From contig JAJEKV010000017.1 in the NCBI GenBank assembly GCA_021234155.1, positions 12,593,525 through 12,657,524 on the forward strand: a stretch of 64,000 nucleotides of DNA, written 5' to 3'. This document shows positions 44,898 to 56,000 of the stretch, one piece after another; the first letter of the stretch is position 1; every line of letters begins with the position of its first letter. The translations under genes were made by a program, and so were the position numbers. The notes beneath the pieces were generated by a model. The model was not told where the DNA came from and did no database searches. It worked only from the letters and a program-made list of their open reading frames with translations. The stretch comes from Isoetes taiwanensis (lineage: Eukaryota; Streptophyta; Lycopodiopsida; Isoetales; Isoetaceae).

Positions 44898-47450
44898 TCA
44901 ATACTGTCTCGGAGGACACAACTGAGTCAGTGCATCCATAACCTCTTGGAGGTATGACCCCAACAAACCCACTGATGCCGTATTCAATAACTCATGCAAC
45001 GGTTGGCCAGGCACTAGTAATCGAACATACCGCTCTTGGATATGGGCAAACGCTGGGCAGATCTGGAGGGCATGACATTCGTCCTCAATGGCGCCCTGGT
45101 GGCAACACTGGCAAAGCCTTTCCTCCCGTGCTTCCCGAGCCCAACGTCCTGTCTCAATGCGGAGACGATGTGCACCCGTGCGAATGGAAGATATAAGTCT
45201 GCGCTTCTTCATGGGCAAATGGGTGTACAAGTATTGGTGTGGGCCTCTCGTGAGCCTAGGATTGACTTGCTGCTGATAGTGTACCAGTTTAACGTGCGTC
45301 AGAGCATCTGCATCCCAAAGCTTGCGAAGGAAAGTAGCATCTAGGTACAGCTTGAGTGCCTTGTGATCTTTCTTTGTCCTTACATGTACGCATCTGTTTG
45401 CCTGTACACCCCAGTGTGAGAACCACTGAGCTTGCTTGTCCTTCCAGCAGGCTTTGAGGCGTTGGAGACCCATTGCCATGGTCAAAGCAAGGTTGGGCAA
45501 GCATGTACCACCCATAGCGACCACCTTCTGGAAGTAAATGATATGGCGTTCCAATGCAGCCCGTTGAAGGGGTAGAAAACTTGTCTCCTGGAGTAGGGTT
45601 TGGTATGGAACTATGGACTTTACTCCAAGGGCTCGTGCCAAGAAGGGTTTCTGCACCTGCTCGAGGTCATTCCAGGTGTTGAGGGATATCACCGGCCCCC
45701 ATACTTTTGCCCCATACAAGAGGACCGGCTCGACCAAGGCCCGGAACAAGTGTGACTGGTGGCCCCAGGCATACAACTTTGCCTTGTGGTTGTTGTTCTG
45801 CATGGCAAATAGTGCTTTCCAACCCGCCGTGACCCACAACCTGATGGCAGCATCCCAGTGGGTGGTAGCAAAGAACTCGATCCCCAAGTACTTAAAGGCC
45901 AGAGCCACCTCTACATCTTGTCCCTGGTAAGTGAATGAGGGAAGCCTTGGCTGATGGGATGATGAAACTAGCAGCACCCTAGTTTTGGCCAAGTTAACTC
46001 GCATGCCACTGAATCGGCAAAAAGTGTCGAGAGCATCCAGGTGACGTTGCATGTCCTCTGGAGTATAGGCCAAGAGATTGACTTCATCAGCATATATGAG
46101 TTGTCGGATTGTGTGATGCATGAGATGGGCGCCTTCCCCTCCATGCTCAGAGAGCCAATCTTCCAGCTGGTCAATGTATAGGCCAAAGAGTGTGGGGGAG
46201 AGGGGGCAACCTTGACGCACTCCAATACTACTGATTACCGGCTGTCCTGATGATGTGATACGTCCCGAGCATGCCTCGTATAGCCTATATACTGCATTCT
46301 GCAAGTCAAAGGGGGTCCTCAATTGCCGCATCTGTCCCATAACATGTCCCAGGGCACTGTGTCAAAAGCTTTTGCAAAATCCACAAAACAACAGTACAGG
46401 TTTTGTCGGTGATTCCTACTATCCTCAATCAATGTGCACAGAGTGAAGATATGATCAATGGTGGAATGCCTGGGCCAAAAACCTGCTTGTGTGAGAGCCC
46501 ATATTGTCAGCCGCTACTCAAGGATGCCAACCAACAATTTTGCAAAGAGAGAGCTGACCATGATAGACGATAGTTGGCTGGGCATTGAGGGTCCCCTGCC
46601 TTGTATATGGGCACAACTCTACTAGTGGTCCACTGCGGAGGTAAGCCTTCTTGCAATGCTTTATTGAATAATGCCGTGAGGACAGGCACCAGTGGAGGCC
46701 CAGCCCATTTCAGAAGTTTCGCTTGCATGCCATCTAAATCTGCTGCCTTCCCATTAGCCAGACATTGTAGGCCCATGATGACATCCCCCTCTGTGATGAC
46801 CAGAGCCATGCCTATCTGTGGGGGGACTGGTGTCCGGCCCCCGTGCGGATCATAAAGTTGTTGCAATACTGTACCCATTGCTCCGAGGTGATGTTCCCTG
46901 TGCGCTGTGCATCCTTCTCCAAAATGTTCTAGGAGACCAAACATCTGTTGATGATGCTCTGCGAGGTATCTGGCTTTCTTGTTCTTGAGGAAGGAGTAGT
47001 ATTGACTGATGGCCTGTGGGCGGGTGGTGGGATCAGTGACTTGCCGAAGTTCGTGTTTGAACTCCCGACACTCATCATCGAACCATCTGTTGTGGGGGAA
47101 GGTGGAGCGCCCGAGGTTCTCCGTGAGCGGCCTCTCCCAAAGCATCTCTCAGCAGCTGTCAGAAGCAAGTGAGTCAGCTGAAGAGATTGCTGTTGAAGTG
47201 TGGGGAGTTGCAGCAATCTCGCTAGATCATGCTCAAGCAGCTGGGCATAGGTCCCTGCACGGTCGTAGTCCAGGCGCAGCTGGAGCACCTGGGGCGTTGA
47301 GGTAGTAGCTGCACGGGGAGCTTGCCAATGGAGATGCACGAACAGGGGCTGGTGGTCTGAGTCCACTTCCTCGTCCCGAGTGTCTGTTCCAATGGAGAAA
47401 TGGGCAACCAGGTGCAGATCATGTTCCTCAACCAGCAGATAATCCACCAC
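44898..47450 (-). pseudogene. ORF2 of L2-like LINE copy 2: endonuclease end, RT, C-terminal finger
   Basis: Frame 46929-47450 gives VDYLLVEEHDLHLVAHF and EEVDSDHQPLFVHL (SDH of the endonuclease). Frame 46507-47145 gives the RT start: ANGKAADLDGMQAKLLKWAG, VVPIYKAGDPQCPANYR. The long frame 44898-46340 begins RQLRTPFDLQNAVYRLYEAC and has GVRQGCPLSPTLFGLYIDQL, the catalytic-type box YADEVNLLAY (Glu where Asp is usual), LAFKYLGIEFFATTHWDAAI, FRALVEPVLLYGAKVWG and the finger CQCCHQGAIEDECHALQICP. The YAD-E change would impair polymerase activity. The FVDFAKAFDT box lies at about 46360-46390 in another frame. Confidence 0.87.
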
Positions 47451-47479
47451 ACTGGAGCCGCCCCCTTGGTTCTCCTGTC

Positions 47480-48438
47480 TACAAGTGCAGCGGCATGACG
47501 TCGGCGGCCCTGCTCTTGCTGCTCACTGAGTCGCGGGGCAACATTAGCTGTCCCAGTAGGTGATGCCTGTTGTCTGGATTGTGTGGGTTGTTCACAGCAA
47601 GGGCGGTGTAGTGTGTGAGATGGAGCAGGTGGCGTCTGTCTGCCTGTTTGGCGACTTGTGGGCTCTGGGGCATGTGGGCTTGTCTGGCCCTGTGTTGCAG
47701 TCTCTGCTGCCTGGAGTCAGGAGCCTAGCTCCTGTTGAAATCTCTGCTGCTTGGCCAACTCATTCGTGCACTGTCGTAATTGTTCATGGACCTCGGCATG
47801 GAGGCCCCTGCCTTGCTGGGTAATGGTTGCTCGGAGCTCCTGTATCTCCCGATCTTGTGTCTCAGCCGTACTCTATAGGGTTCTTAGCTCTGTCTGGCTG
47901 GCTTCGAAAGCGGCTCGGACGTTCCGTATTATGGTGGCAGTCCCCTCAGCTTCTGACTTGAGGCGGGAGATAGTTGCACTGTATCCTGCTCAACACCCTG
48001 CTTGTCCCGTGCTATAGTCTCTATGGTGGTGAGGAGGGAATCCATGCGAGCTCGCATGTCAGCAAGGCTCTACTTATCCTGCTGTCTCTCAAAGTGTGCC
48101 AAGCGAAGCCCGTCTTCTAACTGCTGCATGCGGGTCCCCATCTCTGCAATCCGTTGCCTTTCCGCTGCCAACTGTCTTTTGAGCACATGTGAAGCTGAAG
48201 ATTGTATCTCTGTTGTCAGTCCTACAATCCGGGTTCTGTTGCTCTCAATTTGTTCCTCCATTTGTTTCATGGCCCTCATCTGTGCCTGCATTTGGTGCAT
48301 TGTCGGGCTTGAGCAGCCTTCATCCGTCTCCCGAGTCGATCTCATAGATTGAGCCTTCGCCCAGGCCTGCTTCCTCATGGAAGATGATACAAAAGCAGAA
48401 AAAATGTTATAAATACATGGTGGCGGCATAAGGCACAA
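47480..48438 (-). pseudogene. ORF1 of L2-like LINE copy 2 (coiled coil)
   Basis: The frame 48070-48438 has a strongly helical, Gln/Glu/Met-rich sequence: MHQMQAQMRAMKQMEEQIES, RIVGLTTEIQSSASHVLKRQ, LAAERQRIAEMGTRMQQLED. Heptad-like Leu/Met/Ile spacing indicates a coiled coil. After a stop near 48070 the homology continues as TATIIRNVRAAFEASQTEL, AETQDREIQELRATITQQG and CTNELAKQQRFQQELGS before a Pro/Thr/Gln-rich tail. LINE ORF1 proteins of this build assemble with LINE RNA. No RNA-recognition motif or CCHC knuckle is visible. Confidence 0.65.
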
Positions 48439-49127
48439 TTCAAGGCAATATGATTTACAGATATTTTACGTGTGTGTATTAGCGGAGGTTTTATGGGGAG
48501 AAGGTTCTATTGCAATGGTTCTTTTGCAATAAATATATTCTCTTTGATGCATTCTTGCTTGTTCTTTCATAGCAACCTATTTGAAAAATACAAAGGATGA
48601 AGCTGCATTTGCTCTTATCTCTAAAGAAGGTATTGCAAAAGGTATTTGTAATCAAAGTATGATCTTGATGCTCTTGAGCAATCACTGAAGCTTACAATTG
48701 TGTGAATATGGAAGGCAACTCATCAAATAAATTGTGTTATGTTATGGTATATTCGTCTTATATGCTTTCAAAAGAAATTTGCAAGTTCAATGCTGGAGAT
48801 TGTTATTATATCATCTGCCTGACTACATTGAGGTTTTGCTCTCAATTGGGGGAAAGGGTACTAGTATGGCTTTACGAATTTGAGTTTCTCTTTTTTTATA
48901 GTACCTTCATTATAATTGCACGAGGCATTGACCTATTATTGAGCCGTTATTCTGTTGACCATCTAGGCACAATTGCAATTTGTCAGTTGTATTGAAGAGA
49001 TCTCTAATTTTACCCTATAGGATTTAGGATCGGCATTTATGTGTTTGGTAACGAGTTTGGTAGCTTGCAGAGCTTGAGAAGCTAGAATTTAGTTTGCATC
49101 TAGCAAGGCCACATCATTCTTTCGAAA

Positions 49128-49168
49128 ATTTGGCCTAGTGGACGATAAAAAATCTATTCTATTCTATT
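49128..49168 (+). repeat. LINE 3' end remnant with (TTCTA)n tail
   Basis: TTTGGCCTAGTGGACGATAA and AAAATCTATTCTATTC repeat the trailer and tail of the L2-like LINE family, with the hairpin collapsed (GGCC followed by TAGTGGACG). It is a severely 5'-truncated insertion. Confidence 0.7.
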
Positions 49169-49983
49169 TCCTATATTTAAAGCATGATTGTTGTAAATTT
49201 GAAGATTTCTTTATATTCTATGATGTCCATTGCAGGTTGAGGTCATTGTGGGTGACAAGATCAGGGTTCCATATTGAAAAAGCAGACAATACCCTTTGAT
49301 GAACTACTTCAGCTTCAATAGATCACCACCCGCTGGTCAGACCTCCAGGCTGTTATGGTAGCCAACCAGAAATTCCCACAGTATATAACAAGATGCCAAG
49401 GCAGAGATGGGGAGTAATAATATTAGGAGGGCTTGGGTAGAATATTGTAGTTTGGGATTATATGGAAGTAATAAGGGTAACAAAAAGCATTTGATTGGGA
49501 TTTGGAAAATGAAATTTATAATGACGAATTGGGCTCCAACGCCTATGAACAGGCTTTTAAGCTTGGGTATTTTGGAAAATGAGAAGGGTGAACAGGCTTT
49601 TAAGCTTGGGTATTTTGCAAAATGAGAAGGGTAGATTTGCAAAAGTATGGATTTAGATGCTTATATCCATCATAAATGATCAACACTTTCCTGTTCAAGA
49701 GGAGTACAGAAACAACAAATAGGCAGATTTTATGATATCTTTTTTTTTTGTCTTCCTTTCAGATATAGTTAAGTGATGGCAAATGCGTCTACTGAAATTA
49801 AAGTGCAGCAGAATTTGTAAACTAAATGGAAGCTTCTAGGATACTATATTCTACATAAGAGTTACTAATGCACAGACACAAAATCTCAATTGAGCAACCA
49901 TCAAGCATTTGAATTTAAATAAAAATGTTACAGCAACTTATCTGTTTATAGTGAATCAGCCATTGATTATCAACTTCAGCTTC

Positions 49984-50204
49984 ATATTATGTAGCAATGC
50001 AAATTTCAAATAAATAGTATAGCATTTCAGCCACATTCATCAACGTCTTCAGCAATATTTCTTCACAGAGATTATAATCGGCTACTTGGAGTTCTCCCAG
50101 CGCATCCAACAATCTGGCCATCCGTTCCTTTATCTTCTTCACCGCCCAAATGTTTCCAATCCGAGCAAGCTTCTGGTTCTGTGGATTCGGCACCGCGTTG
50201 TGGA
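49984..50204 (-). CDS. Possible gene fragment, unrecognised
   Basis: A minus-strand frame with more protein-like composition than its AT-rich surroundings: QNQKLARIGNIWAVKKIKER, MARLLDALGELQVADYNLCE, ILLKTLMNVAEMLYYLF. The regular Leu spacing suggests helices. It stops soon after (EICIAT). It may be an exon or a captured gene piece. I do not recognise the family and see no clear splice context. Confidence 0.3.
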
Positions 50205-51088
50205 ATCAGCACCGACAGAAACTTCTATGGATTTAAAAATGCTATTTGTGCACTGCGACATGGCAAGACTATGATGCAAAATGTGACAAAGGGTCGGAAG
50301 GCTTTAGGCTTAGGACAAAATAAACCTAGGTTTGTGCATCAGGCAGCGATTTGGCATAATAAGGTCACGAAATTGAGTCATTGTCGTATTAAGGTTTTGG
50401 GTGCCATTTTCAAGAATGATAAGGGTAAAATGATAGCTTTAGCATGGGCAAATGTAACAATGGTTAAATATTATTATATCCATTGTGCTTAGATTATGCA
50501 ATCTGAGCACTTGGTGCCAGCAATCTGTAGTCTTCTAGATCATGCTGTCAACACAGAAGGTATAATTCTGAAAGGGACATTAGCCCGTGAATCTTAACAA
50601 GACAACCTCTAGTATTGATACAACAGTCTGGCAATGGCAAGATGGGATGGCAATGAATATAACCAGGCAATTCATGGGGTTAATACAGTGGCATGACAGA
50701 AATGGGCAATATAGGATGACCATGAGCTTGGTGGATGATAAAATATGCAAGGTTTTACGTTTTTTTGAAACGAGCACCATAACTTACCATGTCGTGTGCA
50801 TGCCTTTCAACCTGATTTAAAATGCCCCTTGTGAATGTTCTTTGTTGCTGAACCTTGATTTTCTTATGGCCGAACAGCTCCAGGCTTGGCTCTTGCTGCA
50901 CATATTGCTATGATGGTTGCTCACTAATTCTTCAACAAATTTCCTTGCAAATGCATCTAAAAACTGGACACTTGATCATACCACTTTTAAGCTAAAAAAT
51001 ACCATTGAAACTAAATCTAGCTATGGTTATGTTGGTTCCAGAATGCGAGCCAACATTATGCCCAAAACAGAAGGCTGGTCCCCTGAGC

Positions 51089-51786
51089 CTAAGGCCAATA
51101 GGCCTTCAGCTGTGACCCATTTATAGGATTTGGTAAGATTTCACCTGTTAAGTGACTAAGACTGTATGAATGATATCCACAAACGCGCGCAACTGTGTAT
51201 GGTCCTTCCCATAAGGGCTGAAATTTTTTCCTGCTGTCTTCTTGGGCCTTGTTCCACTTAAGAACAAGCTGCCCTACTTCAAAAAATTCTGCCGCTCCAT
51301 GCTTGTTTCTGAAATAAGTCCTGTCCTTATTCTTTTTGAGCTGGTTAGCCATATACGCCAGATACCTGTGTTCGTCAAGAACATCCACTTTACTCAAACG
51401 ATCTGTGATTGTCATGAGGCTCTCATTTGTGGATGTAGCAGCGACTCGCAAGGAAGGTACTTCCAGCTCCAAGGGAGAAAGCGCCTCACGACCATAAACC
51501 AATATGCATGGGTCCAATAAAATCAAGGCCCCAAGTATGAAATGGTCCAATGGTGGGAATAGTGTTGAGTTCATTTTTTGGGGCATAGATCTGGCAATAA
51601 TGGCATCTCATTACATACTGATGGGAATCTCTATGTAGTGTGGGCCAATAATAACCTGCTCTCATAATCCTTCGTGATGTGGCCTGCCCTGCAAAATGCC
51701 CTGTGCATACTCCATAATGGCACTGTTCCAGAGCATATTCCTGTTCTTCCTCATTTAGACACCTTAGAAGGACTCCACGAATGTCT
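51089..51786 (-). pseudogene. pol: Integrase of element E, catalytic core deleted
   Basis: On the minus strand from 51786: a histidine-cysteine zinc finger (HYGVCTGHFAGQATSRRIM, then RCHYCQIYAPK) followed by FHTWGLDFIGPM (first catalytic Asp). The sequence then jumps to ILVYGREALSPLELEVPSL and the C-terminal domain (FQPLWEGPYTVARVCGYHSY, LPNPINGSQLKAYWP). The second Asp and the Glu of the D,D-35-E core, over 100 residues, are missing. There is a frame change near 51586. Confidence 0.82.
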
Positions 51787-53431
51787 CACTTGCACAAAAT
51801 TCCTTCAACTAAAACAAAGTGCAGCAACTGTCTTTTAATTCTTTTTATCTCTGTTTTTCCATAGTGCGTAGGTAGCTCCTTTCCCTGTAACAGATATAGA
51901 TATGGCAACATCCAAGAATCTTTTACCTGAATTAACTCCACTATAGCATCATCCTCTTTAACATCATCTTGGGTAACATCTTTCGACATAAAGGCATAAG
52001 GAATATACCTACTTGGGTTTGACAATGATGTCGTAGGCTTCACATCAAAGTCAAATTGCTGCAAATAAGCATGCCATTTTTGAAGCTTGGCTTTCTTCAA
52101 AATTCTTCCTGCTAAGAGTGCCATGGGATTTCTTTTGATGATTATTTCTGTATATTGGTCAGCTAGCAAATGTTGATACTTTTCAAATAAATAAACTATC
52201 CCAAGTGCATACTTTTCCAACAATACATATCTTTCCTCTACAATGCTAAACAACTTTCCAGCATAGGAAATAACTCTAACCTGCCTTTTGCCATCCTTCT
52301 GACATAATGCAACACCTATAGCTTCTTTTGTCACTGTAATATATGCTTGAAAGGGCTTTTGAAGGTCTGGTGGCATTAACCCAACCGCTTCTTTGATGGC
52401 CAACAACAACTCATCATATGCTTTTGCGCATTCTTCACTCCGAACGACCACAGTCTTACTGCTCTCTCGTCTTCCCAGGTTGCCAACTCTAGTAAGCTTC
52501 ACTATTGGAGCAATTAGATGAGAAAAGTTGGGAATATATATTCTTAGAAAAGAACATGTACCAATCAACCTTCGTACTTCCTTTACTGTTTGTGGGGTAG
52601 GCAGCCGAGATATGATCTCAATTTTCTCTTCTGCTATGCGCAACCCATGATTATTGATTCTATGACCCAGGAATACACCTTCTCTTGCCATGCAGTTACA
52701 TTTTAAAGGGTTTAAACAAATTCTGGACGCCCTGCTCAACTCAAATACTTCCTGCAATTTTTTAATATGTAGCCTCCTTTCATTAGCCAAACATAAATCA
52801 TCCAAGAATATGCCAAGTTCTTTCCCTAACATTTGTTCATAGGCCACCACCATTGCACGTTGAAAGGTAGCAGGGGCATTCATTAATCCGAATGGCATGA
52901 CATTCATGGCGTACACCCCCCATGGGGTTACAAATGTTGTTTTTGCCTTATCTTCCGTAGCAACCTGTATCTGGTTAAATCCGCTGAATCCATCCATGAA
53001 TGAGAACACTTCTTGGCCTGCTGCAGCATAAAATATTTCATTCTGGAATGGAAGAGGAAAGGGATCTCGTATGGTAGCTTTATTTAAATCTGAGTAATCC
53101 ACGCACACCCTGATATTGCCATTTTTCTTCTTCAATGGAACTATAGCAGATACCCAGGATGGGTTCTCGATGGAAAATATAAATCCAACCTCACAAAGTT
53201 TACCTATTTCATCCTTGACGAGTTGCACCAGCAAGGGATTTATTCTTCTTAACTTATGTTGAACAGGTTTTGCATCTTCCTTTAATCTAATATGGAACTC
53301 TGCTACACCAGGAGATACCCCTTTAAGCTCGTTGTACTCATCATAGGATTGAAACAATTTCTGCAATTCCTCTGCTTCTTGGTCACTCACGTCTATATGC
53401 AGTGCAAAACACGTGTTGCCAGATAGATCTC
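51786..53431 (-). pseudogene. pol: RT and RNase H of element E
   Basis: A long frame of about 548 codons free of stops. RT: AEFHIRLKEDAKPVQHKLRR, KKKNGNIRVCVDYSDLNKAT, FSFMDGFSGFNQIQVA, MPFGLMNAPATFQRAM, catalytic GIFLDDLCLAN. The RNase H has PFQAYITVTKEAIGVALCQ, where the usual Asp after Val-Thr/Ala is not evident, and ISYAGKLFSIVEERY, then QKWHAYLQQFDFDVKP. The first residues of the open frame, before about 53431, belong to the inserted LINE read antisense. The open frame is surprisingly long for a fragment with a gutted integrase. Confidence 0.85.
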
Positions 53432-54506
53432 TGTGACTGGGCGAGGAGAGCACACCTGTTTAGGGCTTTGGTCGAGCCGGTGCTACTATATGGGGTGGAG
53501 GTTTGGGGCCCAGCAGTTAGCAAAAACACATAGGATAGGTTGGAAAGGGTGCAGAAAGCTTTCTTGACATATAGCTTGGGAGTGAAGGACACCGTACCGT
53601 ATCAGATTTTGTTGTATGAGACGGGGTTCTGGCCTTTACAGCATTCTGCTATGCGCAGGCATCTTACTTGTTTCCATAAGGTGGATGGGATGGATGAGCA
53701 TCGCTTGCCTCCACAGGCCGTGTTCTTAACGCAGGGCCCCCAGCGGCTAAAGAGAGTATGGCACGAGCACTGTAAGGGATGGTTTAGGAGGTGGTCTATG
53801 GATTACCAACAGATGGTGGCACTGGCAGATTCTGATGCGCAGAATGGGCAATTGGATGCGGGCTATGCTGCCACTCTGTGGGATGCCTCTACTCTTGCAA
53901 AGCCCAAGACAGAGCACTATCACGCTCAGATTAATCCCGGCCTTGAGCATGGACCCCATCGGTACTTGAAAGCACACATCTCTGTGAAGAAACAGAGAGC
54001 TATTGCTGTCATAAGGACGGGTTCCCATTACCTCAGAATTGAAACAGGTCGCTGGGGGGTGAATGGCGGGCACGGGATCCCCAGGGAGGAGAGGATATGT
54101 CAGTGTTGTGAGATGCACGTGATAGAGGATGAGCACCATGCCCTCCAACGGTGCCCAGCATATGCCCATGTCCGAGCAGTGCACACTGATCTTAGATGCT
54201 CTGACACACCGATACATCAGTTACTCGCATCACCTATGGTAGCGCGACTGGGAGCTTACATCCTGCAGATTTCGGCCGTCAGACTTGCTCTTCGGGGGCA
54301 TGGTATTTGAGAGCCTACTGTTAGGGTTTTTCCTCCCAAGTGGGTGTTTTTTCATCCCGGTAGTAGAGATCTACTGTACAGTTACATTGTTTGTTTTTGG
54401 TGTTGGGGTTTTTAGCTTTTTGCCTGTTCTCTGCATGTACCGTCTCATAGGCCTCTGGCCTCCGTGGACGTTAAAATAAACTTCCTTCCTTCCTTCCTTC
54501 CTTCCT
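53432..54506 (+). mobile_element. L2-like LINE, copy 3 (5'-truncated, (CTTC)n tail)
   Basis: Plus-strand insertion that cuts element E's RT. The left end is near 53432, where homology to copy 2 begins in the C-terminal part. The right end has the family hairpin and trailer (54446-54479), then about six CTTC/TTCC units ending at 54507, instead of TTCTA. No clean target duplication is visible. It carries only the C-terminal ORF2 region. Confidence 0.85.
53436..54310 (+). pseudogene. ORF2 C-terminal region of LINE copy 3
   Basis: The region starts with HLFRALVEPVLLYGVEVWGP, has one TAG near 53531, then an open frame to 54310: RLERVQKAFLTYSLGVKDTV, LPPQAVFLTQGPQRLKRVWH, KKQRAIAVIRTGSHYLRIET. The C-terminal finger ICQCCEMHVIEDEHHALQRC-P-AYAHVR has a Cys-X-Cys-Cys, His, Cys arrangement like that of copy 2. 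This region follows the RT thumb and is thought in other LINEs to help bind RNA or DNA. The frame is more intact than in copies 1 and 2, and so this may be the youngest sampled copy. Confidence 0.82.
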
Positions 54507-54507
54507 T
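54446..54507 (+). repeat. LINE copy 3 3' hairpin and (CTTC)n tail
   Basis: CATAGGCCTCTGGCCTCCGT forms a perfect stem AGGCC/GGCCT with loop TCT. The G-T pair of the other copies is a G-C pair here. The trailer GGACGTTAAAATAAA precedes the CTTC repeat. Confidence 0.87.
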
Positions 54508-54777
54508 AACATGGACTTTAGCTAAGTTGCACGTGAAAACAAACAATGATTTTAGCTCAATTTAAAACAAAGATCTCCCCCCTCCCCAATAAGATTCCTA
54601 AAGCAAATTTCGTGGAAAGCATAACATGTTAGCTTCTAATGTTATTGCCATTTGATGTTAAGTGATGTCATGTTGTTGGACTTATTTTGTAAAGCAATTA
54701 TATACAAAGTTGAAACTAGGATTCAATATGTCATTAGGTTGAGATATATAATTTGTTAAGTTTGCTACTTTGGTTTT

Positions 54778-55997
54778 TTTTGGGTTGCCCCTAGGGGGGC
54801 AAGCCCTTGTAGATGTGGGCTTATGGTATATTCTAGGTATATGCTAGTATAGGCCAAGAATATGCCAATGACTGCTCCAAACTTACTATATGGTGTAAAC
54901 TGGCGGTGGCCGCTGTTATTGGGCAGCCACTTTGGAAACCGGCTAACTGGTTGTTCAGGAATAGATTCTTGCACAGCTGCAGCCATGGCGATGGCAGTTG
55001 CAGATCCGACTCTGGCACTTCTATTCATCTTGAGCCTGCTAGAATCTACCTGAAACAGGGGCCATATTTCTTCATTGCCTTCATTGCCACAAAGGGGCAC
55101 TGCATTGCTGCTCTAGCGCTGAAGAACCAGTGGAAAACCCATTTCGAACACTCTGAGACTTGATCGCCGTCTTATTGGACGGATTTCAGCTGATTATAGC
55201 CTCTATTAATACCTGCTTTGCACGATAATGATTTTGCAACTGTAATTCCTGCAATTCTAACCTTATTGATTTGTACAAATACTATGTAGAACATAGAATA
55301 ATAAAATCATAATATGTAGTCAATGTTGATTTGCTGTACATTTGGAAAAGTTTAAGAAATTCCAGGTTAATCAATTTATATTGAATGGATATACCAGTAT
55401 GCGCCATGACAACGAGTTGATCTTCTACTGCAATGCTCATTGCGCGGACCATTAACCTTGAGAGTGAGCCAGAATCCAACCTAGGTTGTAGAAGCATCTG
55501 TAGAGCTCAGTAGCTAAAGCTCGTGTTTTCTTTTATAGGAGGACTTTCAACATATAGTTTTATGTTTTACCTCAAGCATTTGAGGTAAGAGGTCTAAAGC
55601 TTCGAATGGGCAAGAAGCCGATGAGTGCTTGTCGGGTGCAGAAGAGCCAGAACCCTTAACGGACCTATGTTTATCTTTTCTTTGTACTGAGTTTCAACGG
55701 ATAGAACATTTATCAAGACCGAAGCTGAAGCTTGAGCTCCAATTCAAGTGTAGGCAAGCCGAGCTGAGTTGCGTGAATTGGGCTCTCGTCAATTCCTTGA
55801 AATAACAGGACAACCATGGCAGTGCCAGTTAGCCAGTTTGCACACTGGCTGCCCAGCAACACTGGCGGCCGCCAATTTACAAGCAACAATAAGTTTGGAG
55901 CAGTTCCTGGCATATCCTAGTCATATTCCAGCATATACTTAGGATATGCCAAAAACCCACATGAGCAAGGGTTTGCCCCCTAGGGGCAACCCAAAAA
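54778..55997. mobile_element. Foldback-like inverted repeat with palindromic ends
   Basis: The left arm (54778-54950) and the reverse complement of the right arm (55825-55997) share runs such as TGGGTTGCCCCTAGGGGG, ACTGCTCCAAACTTA, GGCAGCCA and CGGCTAACTGG or TGGCTAACTGG, about 80 percent alike by eye. Between them lie about 870 bases without a recognisable gene. The outermost 24 bases of each arm are themselves near-palindromic (GGGTTGCCCC/GGGGCAACCC). It may be a non-autonomous DNA transposon of foldback type, or two inverted insertions of one short element. Confidence 0.6.
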
Positions 55998-56000
55998 GAA

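Larger units (their letters stand above)
44706..48440 (-). mobile_element. L2-like LINE, copy 2 (internally deleted)
   Basis: Minus-strand LINE of the same family as copy 1. The 3' end at 44706-44770 has the tail (TTCTA)n, the trailer GGACGATAAAA and the hairpin AGGCCAATCGGTCT, all read on the minus strand. ORF2 is in better condition than in copy 1, with a 480-codon frame. The ORF1 part joins directly to the endonuclease C-terminal part near 47485, so about 1.2 kb present in copy 1 is missing. The 5' end near 48440 is approximate. Confidence 0.85.
48441..51088. other. AT-rich region without a clear gene
   Basis: 2.6 kb with no recognisable gene. It holds a short stamp of the L2-like LINE 3' end (49128-49168), a duplicated string AACAGGCTTTTAAGCTTGGG (49550 and 49590) and a minus-strand 68-codon frame listed separately. 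The last part (50900-51088) is probably the 3' untranslated region of element E. Confidence 0.45.
51089..53431 (-). mobile_element. Element E: Tat/Athila-like Ty3/gypsy fragment
   Basis: Minus-strand pol of a non-chromodomain gypsy element. The integrase ends with LPNPINGSQLKAYWP, the sort of end seen in Tat/Athila-group integrases, and no chromodomain follows. The RT upstream part is cut off near 53431 by LINE copy 3. No LTR is recognised. Confidence 0.82.

Noticed and set aside
55030-55163. Plus-strand frame inside the foldback-like element as a transposase
   Set aside because: It is under 90 codons, has no DDE or helix-turn-helix signature and no similarity that I recognise.
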